From: JBKBXU01 sp046313675
Lineage (GTDB): Bacteria; Bacteroidota; Bacteroidia; Cytophagales; Cytophagaceae
NCBI GenBank assembly: GCA_046313675.1
Contig: JBKBXU010000094.1
Span: 1-14,126, forward strand
Direction of reading: 5' to 3'
Length of the DNA: 14,126 bases
A program made the translations under genes and the position numbers. Of this stretch, positions 1 to 7,535 are shown in pieces; the stretch's first letter is position 1; every line of letters starts with the position of its first letter. Under the pieces are notes generated by a model. That model was not told the origin of the DNA. It did no database searches and saw only the letters and a list, made by a program, of their open reading frames with translations.

Positions 1-2
1 TA

Positions 3-71
3 ATTGTTTTCATGACGGCATTTGTTAATGTCACTAATTTAGGTGAAAATACCGGTGCTGTAAAGAGTTGA
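3..71 (+). CDS. Possible 3' end of an upstream gene (partial)
   Basis: The third forward frame is open from the window edge and ends at TGA 69-71, giving 22 residues (IVFMTAFVNV... ending GAVKS). The other two forward frames are closed within the first 30 bases, and the residue composition is protein-like. It is too short to assign a family. It may be the C-terminus of a gene read toward the AraC regulator, but an open stretch of this length can arise by chance. Confidence 0.3.
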   Translation: MVFMTAFVNVTNLGENTGAVKS

Positions 72-129
72 ATTAAAGTTTTTAGTGTATTTTTTTGTGT
101 AATACTTGCGGATTTAGGGTATAAATGAG

Positions 130-139
130 GTCCCGGGAC
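130..139. promoter_or_regulatory. GC-rich palindrome upstream of the AraC gene
   Basis: GTCCCGGGAC is a perfect 10-bp palindrome in otherwise AT-rich DNA, 52 nt before the AraC start codon. Its position suits an operator or a leader hairpin, but a 10-bp palindrome is weak evidence alone and AraC proteins usually bind direct repeats. No convincing TAnnTTTG box was found beside it. Confidence 0.2.
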
Positions 140-191
140 GATCCAAATTTTTCGATACTGCATACACGACACTCTAAAATCGACATCAACA

Positions 192-1013
192 ATGAATTAT
201 CAAACCTTTCAACCTCATCCAGACCTTGAAGCTCTTGTCAAGTGTTATTGGATATTAGAAATTCCAGCAGAATTTGATGCGCCAAAACAACGAATCATTC
301 CTGATGGCTGCATTGAAATGGCATTTATTCTCGGAAATGACATCAAACGATATACTTCCGAAACAGATTTTATTATACAACCACGCGCAATGGTGCTTGG
401 GCAAACTATTGAACCTTTTTTCATCGAACCAACCGGATATGTCAACACTTTTGCTATCCGATTCTATCCTTATGGTTTTGCCAACTTTATAACGGCACCT
501 ATTAAAAACCTGGCTAATAAGGAAACACCCTTAAAACTTCTCTTTGGAAATAAGGAGTCTGAAGAATTGGAAAATAAAATCTCACAGGCCAAAAGTACTG
601 AAGAGCGAATAAGTATTATTGAAACATTTCTTTTAGCTACACTTAATAGTAAAATGACTATTGATAAAATTGTTAAGACAACAATAGATGCTCTTTTGTC
701 TACAAATGGGAATAGTCCGATTAATAGCGTAGTAAAGGACGACTCTTCAAAAAGAAGACAGTTGGAGAGAAAGTTCTTAAAGCAGATAGGCATCAGCCCA
801 AAGCAATTAGGAAAAGTAATCCGATTACAAGCAGCTTTAAAAATACTGCTCAATAATAAAGATGAAAACCTTACAAATATTGCCTATGAAAGTGCATATT
901 ACGATCAGGCACATTTTATCAGAGATTTTAAGGAATTTACAGGAACCACCCCATCCAAGTTTGAAAATGCAAATAATATGTTACTTTCTTCTTTGATTTA
1001 CAAAAATGATTGA
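192..1013 (+). CDS. AraC-family transcriptional regulator
   Basis: A 273-aa cytoplasmic DNA-binding regulator. Residues about 5-110 look like the N-terminal sensor domain (DUF6597 type) common in Bacteroidota AraC proteins, with a PDGCIEMAF segment near 38-45. Residues about 155-260 form the double helix-turn-helix: RRQLERKF (188-195), GISPKQLGKVIRLQ (200-213), then the hallmark DQAHFIRDFKEFTGTTPSKF (238-257). The ATG at 192 is the first in frame and gives a full-length protein of normal family size. The stop lies 71 nt before the preferred start of the VOC lipoprotein gene, so the regulator may control that neighbour; this is inferred from adjacency only. The ligand is unknown. Confidence in the family is high. 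Confidence 0.93.
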   Translation: MNYQTFQPHPDLEALVKCYWILEIPAEFDAPKQRIIPDGCIEMAFILGNDIKRYTSETDFIIQPRAMVLGQTIEPFFIEPTGYVNTFAIRFYPYGFANFITAPIKNLANKETPLKLLFGNKESEELENKISQAKSTEERISIIETFLLATLNSKMTIDKIVKTTIDALLSTNGNSPINSVVKDDSSKRRQLERKFLKQIGISPKQLGKVIRLQAALKILLNNKDENLTNIAYESAYYDQAHFIRDFKEFTGTTPSKFENANNMLLSSLIYKND

Positions 1014-1052
1014 ATGTCGTATTTGTACAATCCACAGCTTTGGTATGTGCTG

Positions 1053-1060
1053 TATATTTG
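1053..1060 (+). promoter_or_regulatory. Bacteroidota -7 box (TATATTTG) for the VOC lipoprotein gene
   Basis: TATATTTG is an exact match to the Bacteroidota -7 consensus TAnnTTTG, 24 nt before the ATG at 1085. No TTTG with the usual spacing of about 20 nt lies upstream, so only the -7 half is supported. If it is used, it sits downstream of the alternative ATG at 1010 and rules that start out. Confidence 0.4.
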
Positions 1061-1084
1061 TACTATAAAAAAGAGAACAAAAAA

Positions 1085-1585
1085 ATGAAAACTTTATTTA
1101 TAAATTCAGCATTCATAATTTGTTTTGGTATAGCAGCTTGCGACAATACCAAAGAAAATAAAAACTACTCGCAAACAGCAGAAGTGAACCATAGTGTAAA
1201 TCAAAAAACAGAAAACATGAAAACCTTAATTTCAATCGTAGAAATACCAGTATCTGACTTTTCAAGAGCAGTTACCTTTTACCAGTCGATTTTAGACATT
1301 AGTATTGAAGAAATTGATATGGACGGAACGCAAATGGGTGTTTTGCCAAGTGAGGAAGAAACAGTTAATGTAGTTTTGGTAAAAGGCAGTGATTATAAAC
1401 CTACTACAGATGGAGCTGTTCTTTACCTAAATGTCGAAGATGATTTACAGCCAACGCTTGACAAAGTAGAACAAAACGGTGGACAAGTAATCCTTCCGAA
1501 AACTGAAATTAGCCCGGAAATGGGTTTTTTTGCTCTGTTTATTGATACCGAAGGAAATAAATTAGGACTACACTCAAGTAAGTAA
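1085..1585 (+). CDS. VOC/glyoxalase-fold lipoprotein
   Basis: A 166-aa protein. The first ~20 residues form a lipoprotein signal (MKTLFINSAFIICFGIAAC, lipobox IAAC), followed by a polar linker of about 25 residues and a single VOC (glyoxalase/bleomycin-resistance-like) domain. Domain marks include VEIPVSDFSRAVTFYQSIL near its start and a closing FIDTEGNKLGLHS. The upstream in-frame ATG at 1010 would overlap the AraC gene and spoil the signal peptide, so 1085 is preferred. A second ATG at 1217 begins exactly where cytoplasmic VOC proteins normally start (MKTLISIVEIP), so an internal start giving a cytosolic form is possible. VOC domains often pair to form an active site, so this copy probably dimerises. 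The reaction is unknown. Confidence 0.85.
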   Translation: MKTLFINSAFIICFGIAACDNTKENKNYSQTAEVNHSVNQKTENMKTLISIVEIPVSDFSRAVTFYQSILDISIEEIDMDGTQMGVLPSEEETVNVVLVKGSDYKPTTDGAVLYLNVEDDLQPTLDKVEQNGGQVILPKTEISPEMGFFALFIDTEGNKLGLHSSK

Positions 1586-1919
1586 AAGTCGAAGAGAAAG
1601 TCAAACAGGCAAAGGGAAATCCTTCCGATGGTCCGCATTTGCAATTCGGATGCTAAATCTAAAAAAGCTGCGAGGGACAAAAAGAAGTACAATAGAATAA
1701 CCCAGAATAAGGGCATAAAAAAACAGCTGGCATTAATAAAAAGTAAACTTAATTAAACCTGGATTATGCGATAGTTCGTTATGAGTAGTAAAAGAACAAT
1801 AAATCAGCGTATTTGTGTAGCAAAGCATAGCAGCGCTATGGTTAAGACACAAATACGAGCAAAGCGAATGATTTGATTTATTTTACAACGTAATAGAAAG
1901 TTCTATTGCATATTCCAGG
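1586..1919. other. Gene-free stretch between the VOC gene and gcvP
   Basis: This 334-nt gap separates two convergent genes. Its first half is purine-rich. It contains a frame that stays open for 56 codons past the VOC stop (to TAA 1754-1756), and a second frame of 24 codons ending at TAA 1654-1656 with a protein-like tail (GNPSDGPHLQFGC). Neither has a credible start or a recognised family, and they may be relics. The second half holds the large palindrome at 1777-1890 and a small hairpin (AATAGA/TCTATT, 1892-1907). I see no RNA gene. Confidence 0.5.
1777..1890. repeat. Three-tier imperfect palindrome, repeat or recombination-type hairpin
   Basis: Nested arms pair around one centre. The outer arms are CGTT 1777-1780 with AACG 1887-1890, GTAAAA 1788-1793 with TTTTAC 1881-1886, and TAAATCA 1800-1806 with TGATTTA 1874-1880. 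The middle arm is a perfect 11-bp match, CGTATTTGTGT 1808-1818 with ACACAAATACG 1847-1857. The inner hairpin is CATAGC 1826-1831 with GCTATG 1835-1840. The arms are asymmetric, with a bulge of about 16 nt on the right (1858-1873). It lacks the compact stem plus T-run of an intrinsic terminator. It could be a dispersed Bacteroidota repeat, an attC-like folded recombination site, or simply a boundary structure between convergent genes. Confidence 0.6.
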
Positions 1920-4796
1920 TTAAACAGTCTCCACTGATTCATTCTCCCTATAATTCTCTACCGGCACGCAACTGCAAAATAAATTTCTGTCGCCATAAGC
2001 ACTGTCGATCCTTGAAACTGTAGGCCAGAATTTATTTGCCCTTACCCCCGGTAAAGGATAAACAGCTTTTTCTCTGCCATATGGTCTGTTCCAGCTATCC
2101 GAAATAACAACATCTGCTGTATGAGGGGCATTTTTTAAGACATTATTGGACCTGTCTGCTCTTCCTTCCTCCACCTCACGAATTTCTTCACGTATGGCCA
2201 TCATCGCTTCCGCAAAACGATCTAACTCCTCCATAGATTCACTTTCCGTAGGCTCAACCATCAAGGTTCCAGGAACCGGAAAAGAAACGGTAGGTGCATG
2301 GAAACCATAATCCATTAGACGCTTAGCTATATCCTCCACTTCGATACCGGCAGATTGCTTGAAACTTCTGCAATCAAGTATAAATTCATGGGCGCAACGA
2401 TTATTTCTACCTGAGTATAACAGAGGATAATGTCCTTTAAACTTTTCCTTTAGGTAATTAGCATTAAGTATGGCAACTGAAGTAGCCTCCGTTAAACCAT
2501 CAGCTCCCATCATAGAAATATAGGCATAGGAAATAGGTAAAATACCGGCGCTTCCCCAAGGGGCTGCCGATACAGCAGAAACGCCCTGCTCACCGCCTGT
2601 TTTAACCACGCTGTGTCCCGGCAAAAATGGAACAAGATGAAAAGCCACACCAATAGGGCCAACGCCGGGCCCTCCTCCACCATGAGGAATACAGAATGTT
2701 TTATGAAGGTTCAGATGGCATACATCCGCTCCTATCTCCCCCGGACTGGTCAAACCAACCTGAGCATTCATATTAGCCCCGTCCATATACACCTGTCCGC
2801 CTGCATCATGAATCATATTGCAGATCATCCTTATACCTTCCTCGAAAACACCATGTGTGGATGGGTAAGTTATCATCAGACAAGAGAGCTTATCTTTATG
2901 TTCTTCCACCTTTTGCTTCAGGTTTTCAACATCAATGTTGCCTTTCTCATCGCATTTGACCGTAACCACATTCATTCCGGCCATTACAGCACTTGCAGGA
3001 TTAGTTCCATGCGCAGAAGATGGTATAAGGGCAATGTTTCTTTGTCCCTCGCCCCTGCTTTCATGATATGCTTTTATAACTACAAGTCCTGCGTATTCAC
3101 CCTGTGCACCGGAATTGGGTTGAAGGGAAACTCCGGCAAAACCGGTGATCTCGGAGAGCCACTTTTCGAGATTTTCAAATAACTCTTTATATCCCTGACA
3201 TTGTTCTGCCGGAGCAAAAGGATGCAGGCTGCCAAACTCAGGCCAGGTTACAGGTATCATTTCGCTGGTGGCATTCAATTTCATGGTACATGAACCAAGG
3301 GAGATCATTGAGTGCGCAAGGGAAAGATCTTTGTTTTCTAATTGCTTCAGATAACGAAGCATTTCATGCTCTGAATGAAATGTATTAAACACCTGATGGC
3401 TAAGGTAAGTAGACGTTCTTCTTAGCTCAGATGGTATCGCTCCTTTTCCATCAGCCACAACAACGCCCCCCCCTACTATTACTTCACATATATCCTTGAC
3501 ATCCTGATAAGAAACCGTTTCATCAAGGGATATGCTTATATTCTGCGCATCATACCTGAAATTCATAGTCTTTTCCAGTGCCCGCTTCTTGATTTCTTCA
3601 GATTTTCCTGCTGCATCGAATGTGATGGTATCAAAATAACTCTTATTTAAGAGCTTAAAACCATTCGTTTCTAATGTCCCCGCCAACATGGACGTTTTTA
3701 TATGCACGTCATCCGCAATGGCTTTTATTCCTTCCGGCCCATGGTAAACAGCATAAAATCCTGCCATTACCGCCAACAGCACCTGAGAGGTGCAGATGTT
3801 GGAGGTTGCCTTTTCTCTTTTAATGTGCTGCTCCCTTGTCTGAAGTGCCATTCTATAGGCAGTTTTTCCATTGGCATCTATAGACACTCCAATGATCCTG
3901 CCCGGAATCTGGCGTTTATAAGCATCTCTGGTTGCAAAAAAAGCAGCGTGTGGCCCACCATAACCCATGGGAACACCAAAGCGTTGCGAAGTACCAACAA
4001 CCACATCAGCTCCCATTTCTCCAGGTGATTTTAAAAGGGCAAGACTTAGAAGGTCAGCCGCAATACCAACCAACAGTTGATTTGAATGAGCTTTTTCTAT
4101 AAATGAGGTAAAATCAAGTACCTGTCCATCCCGATCGGAATATTGAAGAAGAATTCCAAAAAATTCTGGATTGGAAACATCAAAGCTATTTATATTTCCT
4201 GTGACCACTTCTATGCCTAACGGCTCAGAACGAGTCTTTAAAACATCTATGGTTTGAGGAAAACATCTGTCTGAAACAAAAAACTTAGTTGCCTGAGCCT
4301 TCTCCCTGCTCTTCACATTAAACATCAGGCTCATAGCCTCGGCAGCGGATGTTCCTTCATCAAGCAGTGACGCATTGGCAACATCCATGCCCGTCAAATC
4401 TGAAACCATCGTCTGGTAATTCAACAATGCTTCCAACCTTCCCTGGGCAATTTCAGCCTGATAAGGAGTATACGCGGTATACCATCCGGGATTCTCAAGA
4501 ACATTTCTCAAAATTACAGCCGGAGTATAGGAATTATAGTACCCCAAGCCAATGTAGGATTTGTATATCTTATTTTTTTGGGCAAGCTTTCTGAACTTAT
4601 CAAGAAAACCATGTTCTGTTTCAGCAGCAGGTAAATTCAACTTCTTTTTCAGCCTGATAGCAGATGGTATAGTTTCCATGATCAATTGCTCAATAGAATC
4701 AACACCCAAAGCTTCCAGCATCTGCTTTATTTGTGAAGAATCAGGGCCAATATGCCTGTTTATAAACTGATGATTTTTAATAGCTTTTGACTGCAT
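1920..4796 (-). CDS. gcvP: Glycine dehydrogenase (decarboxylating), P protein
   Basis: The pyridoxal-phosphate subunit of the glycine cleavage system. It decarboxylates glycine and passes the aminomethyl group to the lipoyl arm of the H protein. The sequence is the fused P1+P2 form of 958 aa, the usual length. Counting from the ATG at 4796, the N-terminal FINRHIGP motif is near residue 12, SLGSCTMKLN near 499, and the PLP-lysine segment HLNLHKTF, followed by the glycine loop GGGGPG, puts the catalytic Lys at about 699. An in-frame TTG lies 48 nt upstream but falls inside the presumed -7 promoter box, so the ATG is preferred. The genes for T, H and L proteins are not in the window. The gene appears intact and monocistronic. 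Confidence 0.98.
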   Translation of the reverse strand: MQSKAIKNHQFINRHIGPDSSQIKQMLEALGVDSIEQLIMETIPSAIRLKKKLNLPAAETEHGFLDKFRKLAQKNKIYKSYIGLGYYNSYTPAVILRNVLENPGWYTAYTPYQAEIAQGRLEALLNYQTMVSDLTGMDVANASLLDEGTSAAEAMSLMFNVKSREKAQATKFFVSDRCFPQTIDVLKTRSEPLGIEVVTGNINSFDVSNPEFFGILLQYSDRDGQVLDFTSFIEKAHSNQLLVGIAADLLSLALLKSPGEMGADVVVGTSQRFGVPMGYGGPHAAFFATRDAYKRQIPGRIIGVSIDANGKTAYRMALQTREQHIKREKATSNICTSQVLLAVMAGFYAVYHGPEGIKAIADDVHIKTSMLAGTLETNGFKLLNKSYFDTITFDAAGKSEEIKKRALEKTMNFRYDAQNISISLDETVSYQDVKDICEVIVGGGVVVADGKGAIPSELRRTSTYLSHQVFNTFHSEHEMLRYLKQLENKDLSLAHSMISLGSCTMKLNATSEMIPVTWPEFGSLHPFAPAEQCQGYKELFENLEKWLSEITGFAGVSLQPNSGAQGEYAGLVVIKAYHESRGEGQRNIALIPSSAHGTNPASAVMAGMNVVTVKCDEKGNIDVENLKQKVEEHKDKLSCLMITYPSTHGVFEEGIRMICNMIHDAGGQVYMDGANMNAQVGLTSPGEIGADVCHLNLHKTFCIPHGGGGPGVGPIGVAFHLVPFLPGHSVVKTGGEQGVSAVSAAPWGSAGILPISYAYISMMGADGLTEATSVAILNANYLKEKFKGHYPLLYSGRNNRCAHEFILDCRSFKQSAGIEVEDIAKRLMDYGFHAPTVSFPVPGTLMVEPTESESMEELDRFAEAMMAIREEIREVEEGRADRSNNVLKNAPHTADVVISDSWNRPYGREKAVYPLPGVRANKFWPTVSRIDSAYGDRNLFCSCVPVENYRENESVETV

Positions 4797-4841
4797 GATG
4801 CTTAAAATCTCTGAATTAATAGTAGTATCTGAAAACAAACA

Positions 4842-4849
4842 CAAAAGTA
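4842..4849 (-). promoter_or_regulatory. Bacteroidota -7 box (TACTTTTG) for gcvP
   Basis: Read on the minus strand, TACTTTTG matches TAnnTTTG and lies about 45 nt before the gcvP ATG. It is identical to the box before tRNA-His. I could not find a TTG at the usual distance upstream, so only the -7 element is claimed. Confidence 0.4.
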
Positions 4850-5014
4850 CGTAAAATTAGTTTTAAATAATGGGAGCGGCTTTTGATGTGAATAACTTTT
4901 TCTCTTCGTTTCCCGGTGCTTTTCTTTACAAGATCTTCACCTCATGAAGAAGGACAATACCCTGGAGCAAATAAACATTCAGCCCAAACTGATAGATTTG
5001 AGTTCTAAATAAAA

Positions 5015-6094
5015 TTATTTCCCCTTGATTTTCCTTTTTAGTTTTTGAAAAAGGGATTCCTCATCACCATTAGGATCAGAAAGTAAATATCCGTAAGGCT
5101 CCAGTGAATCAGAAAGCTTAAAAACAACCTTTAATATCGCCAACATGGGAATAAACAATACCATTCCTGCAGGCCCCCACACTTCACCTCCGATAAAGAT
5201 TGCCAGAATAATAGCATATGGATTGATCCTGACCCTGTCTCCTACTATGTTCGGTGTAATGATATTGCTTTCAAGAATCTGAATGATCCAAAAATAGAGC
5301 GCTATACCAAGAGGCAGGAAAATAGAATCCTCCATAATCAAGGTATAAGCAACAGGAAGTATAGAGCCGATAAATGTCCCTACAAGTGGTATTATATTTA
5401 GCAATGCCGCTATGACCGCAAACAAAAGTGCCTGATCCACTCCAAAAATTGACAATGCAATATAATTACATATAGCAAGTATCAGAACAACTGTAAAAAT
5501 ACCGGTGATATACTGAAAAACAATCTTTTTTTCATTGAGAATGACTTTATCTAATTGCTTATGTTGTTCTTTAGGGAATAGTTTGTAGAGGAACGTTTCA
5601 TAATTCTTTCTGTAAAAAAGCATAAAGAACATCGACATTGGTATTAAAATGGATGCAATTAACAAGGATGAGGTCATGGACATTACGTTTTCAAACATTC
5701 CATTTGAGCTTTCCCGTATGTCGTCAAGAAACTCCTGTTGCTGCTCCCGGTCGATTTCAAAGTTCCGTTCAAGAAATAACTGAACCTGGGTAACAAACTT
5801 TTGAAACTGTTGTTCGACCTGATACATATCCTGAGCCAAGCGGTCAATCTGCCAAATAATAAAAAATACCAGCCCCAACACGATAAATATCATTGCCAGC
5901 ACCGAAAAAAAGGAAGCTGCGCCACGGCTCAATCCTTTACGCTCCATCCATTTACAGAAAGGAAGCATAAGAAGAGAAAACAACAGGGCAATAAAAACCG
6001 GAATTACTACATTACTCCCAATAGAAAAAATAAAAAATATCAGAGAAATCCCAATTAATACAACAACCCACTTTATTGATGGCGGAACCTGCAT
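5015..6094 (-). CDS. AI-2E transporter/PerM-family membrane protein
   Basis: A 359-aa inner-membrane protein. Hydrophobic segments lie at about 8-25, 28-45, 60-82, 142-162, 195-217, 221-250, 258-275 and 293-326. A long polar, coiled-coil-prone stretch (about 84-135) sits between the third and fourth segments, as in the family. Family marks are LLNIIPLVGTFIG (231-243) and the region around ESNIITPNIVGDRV and GGEVWGPAGM (302-311). The family was named for putative autoinducer-2 export, but many members move other solutes or ions, so the substrate here is unknown. The C-terminus is short and basic. It lies 67 nt downstream of the helicase gene on the same strand and may be cotranscribed with it. 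Confidence 0.92.
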   Translation of the reverse strand: MQVPPSIKWVVVLIGISLIFFIFSIGSNVVIPVFIALLFSLLMLPFCKWMERKGLSRGAASFFSVLAMIFIVLGLVFFIIWQIDRLAQDMYQVEQQFQKFVTQVQLFLERNFEIDREQQQEFLDDIRESSNGMFENVMSMTSSLLIASILIPMSMFFMLFYRKNYETFLYKLFPKEQHKQLDKVILNEKKIVFQYITGIFTVVLILAICNYIALSIFGVDQALLFAVIAALLNIIPLVGTFIGSILPVAYTLIMEDSIFLPLGIALYFWIIQILESNIITPNIVGDRVRINPYAIILAIFIGGEVWGPAGMVLFIPMLAILKVVFKLSDSLEPYGYLLSDPNGDEESLFQKLKRKIKGK

Positions 6095-6096
6095 AT

Positions 6097-6131
6097 AAAA
6101 AATCTTATTTACTCAAATAATAAGCTTTTTT
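6097..6131 (-). terminator. Weak hairpin between helicase and AI-2E-type genes
   Basis: On the minus strand an A-rich arm ending GCTTATTATTT is followed, after GAGT, by AAATAAG and a run of T. The stem is imperfect (bulges) and AT-only apart from one or two pairs. It may act as a partial terminator between the two genes or be chance in AT-rich DNA. Confidence 0.25.
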
Positions 6132-6161
6132 CAGGCTTTTTGTTTTCTTCAAACCGTATGA

Positions 6162-7451
6162 TTATCGGAAACGTTTTTTTCTTTTTTTTCCCGGATCTCC
6201 TGAACTTTTGGAGTTTTTCATCTTTTTGTCATGAAATGCGCCTTTAAAAGAAGGGTCATTTCTTTTTCTGAATTCATCGATCTCTCTCGCCATCTCCTGA
6301 GCTTCTTCAAAAGGAGTTTCCTCTATAACTACCCCCTCCGGTATTTTTACCACGGGCACCTGCATCCGTATCAGTTTTTCAATCTTTCCAAAATAATATT
6401 CATCGACCTTATTTATGAAAGTAATGGCTTCCCCTGCATGTCCTGCCCTTGCCGTTCTTCCTATCCTGTGTACATAATCCTCATGTACTAAGGGTACATC
6501 AAAATTTATGACATGGCTTACCAAATTCACATCTATACCTCTGGAAGAAACATCGGTTGAAACCAGGATGCGGACATCCCCTTCTTTAAATGCATCCATA
6601 GAGTTGATCCGTGCATTCTGGCCTTTATTGGCATGGATAACCCGGACATTTTCATCAATCTTGCGCTCAATAAACTTGTATATGTTATCAGCATGAGCTT
6701 TATTTCTAACAAATATTATTACGCGGCTAAACTCCTCCTTTGTAAGAAGATGCCCAAGCAAATTAATCTTAGTTTTAAAATTTGGCGTGTGGTAAATCAC
6801 CTGATTTACCGTTTGGGATGGCGTTGCCTGAGGAGCAGCCTCCACATGTAATGGAAATTCCAGAAATTCCTCTGAAAGCTTGATCACCTTTTCAGGCATG
6901 GTTGCTGAAAACAACAGGTTTTGCCTTTTCCGTGGAATAACTTCCAGCATACGCCGGATCTGAGGCATAAATCCCATATCCATCATTTTATCTGCCTCAT
7001 CCAAAACAAGGGTTTTAAGTTCTTTCAGAATTAAGTTTCCATTCAAATAAATATCCATAAAACGTCCGGGTGTGGCAACCAGAATATCAACACCTTTGGC
7101 AATTCCCTCTATCTGGTTCTTGGGGCCGATACCTCCGTAAACAGCCACCGACCGTAAATCTGTATATTTGGTCAGAGATAGTACACTTTCATGAATCTGA
7201 ATGGCAAGCTCCCGTGTAGGAGCAAGAATTAACACCCTTGGATTTAAACCCTGCGCATACTTAATTTTCATCAATATTGGCAAAAGGTAAGCAGCTGTTT
7301 TTCCGGTACCGGTTTGGGCAACCCCCAATATGTCATGCCCTGCCAAAATTTGAGGGATTGCTTTTACCTGAATCTCCGTAGGCTGCTCATAACCCATATC
7401 TTCTATGGCATTCAATAGCTGTTTATTCAGGTCAAACTGATCAAAACCCAT
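6162..7451 (-). CDS. DEAD-box ATP-dependent RNA helicase (RhlE-like)
   Basis: A 429-aa cytoplasmic RNA helicase, likely acting in ribosome assembly or RNA decay. All core motifs are present: Q motif YEQPTEIQ (21-28), Walker A AQTGTGKT (45-52), Ia PTREL (78-82), Ib TPGR (127-130), II DEAD (151-154), III SAT (182-184), V STDVSSRGID (298-307) and VI HRIGRTARAG (328-337). A short basic tail ending GKKRKKRFR probably adds RNA affinity. RhlE and related single-copy subfamilies are hard to separate by eye, so no symbol is given. The start ATG lies 84 nt from the divergent dihydroorotase gene. Confidence 0.96.
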   Translation of the reverse strand: MGFDQFDLNKQLLNAIEDMGYEQPTEIQVKAIPQILAGHDILGVAQTGTGKTAAYLLPILMKIKYAQGLNPRVLILAPTRELAIQIHESVLSLTKYTDLRSVAVYGGIGPKNQIEGIAKGVDILVATPGRFMDIYLNGNLILKELKTLVLDEADKMMDMGFMPQIRRMLEVIPRKRQNLLFSATMPEKVIKLSEEFLEFPLHVEAAPQATPSQTVNQVIYHTPNFKTKINLLGHLLTKEEFSRVIIFVRNKAHADNIYKFIERKIDENVRVIHANKGQNARINSMDAFKEGDVRILVSTDVSSRGIDVNLVSHVINFDVPLVHEDYVHRIGRTARAGHAGEAITFINKVDEYYFGKIEKLIRMQVPVVKIPEGVVIEETPFEEAQEMAREIDEFRKRNDPSFKGAFHDKKMKNSKSSGDPGKKRKKRFR

Positions 7452-7489
7452 ATTTTTCTGTTATTAGATGATAAGTCAAAGACTTTATT

Positions 7490-7497
7490 TAGATTTG
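7490..7497 (+). promoter_or_regulatory. Bacteroidota -7 box (TAGATTTG) for dihydroorotase
   Basis: TAGATTTG matches TAnnTTTG and is 38 nt before the pyrC ATG. Beside it, TTTGC 7494-7498 and GCAAA 7505-7509 form a short inverted repeat, so a TTTG core is present on both strands of this divergent 84-nt gap. No -33 element at standard spacing was found. Confidence 0.4.
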
Positions 7498-7535
7498 CAA
7501 AGGTGCAAAAAAATTAAACAGTAAAACACATATTT

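Noticed and set aside
470..853. 127-aa minus-strand open frame inside the AraC gene
   Set aside because: It is a hydrophobic shadow of a clear AraC regulator, with no support of its own.
1010..1084. Upstream ATG extending the VOC lipoprotein by 25 residues
   Set aside because: It overlaps the AraC stop, lies before the likely -7 box at 1053, and would bury the lipoprotein signal behind an extra segment.
1892..1907. Small hairpin AATAGA/TCTATT as the gcvP terminator
   Set aside because: It is only six AT-rich pairs with no T-run on the minus strand.
2613..3182. 189-aa plus-strand open frame inside gcvP
   Set aside because: It is antisense to a highly conserved enzyme, has no recognisable domain, and is explained by codon use of the real gene.
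4797..4844. TTG start extending GcvP by 16 residues
   Set aside because: The codon lies inside the presumed promoter box, and the ATG at 4796 gives the usual family length.
4944..5012. 22-codon plus-strand frame (MKKDNTLEQ...) between gcvP and the AI-2E-type gene
   Set aside because: It has a protein-like start but is very short, with no promoter, ribosome site or family evidence.
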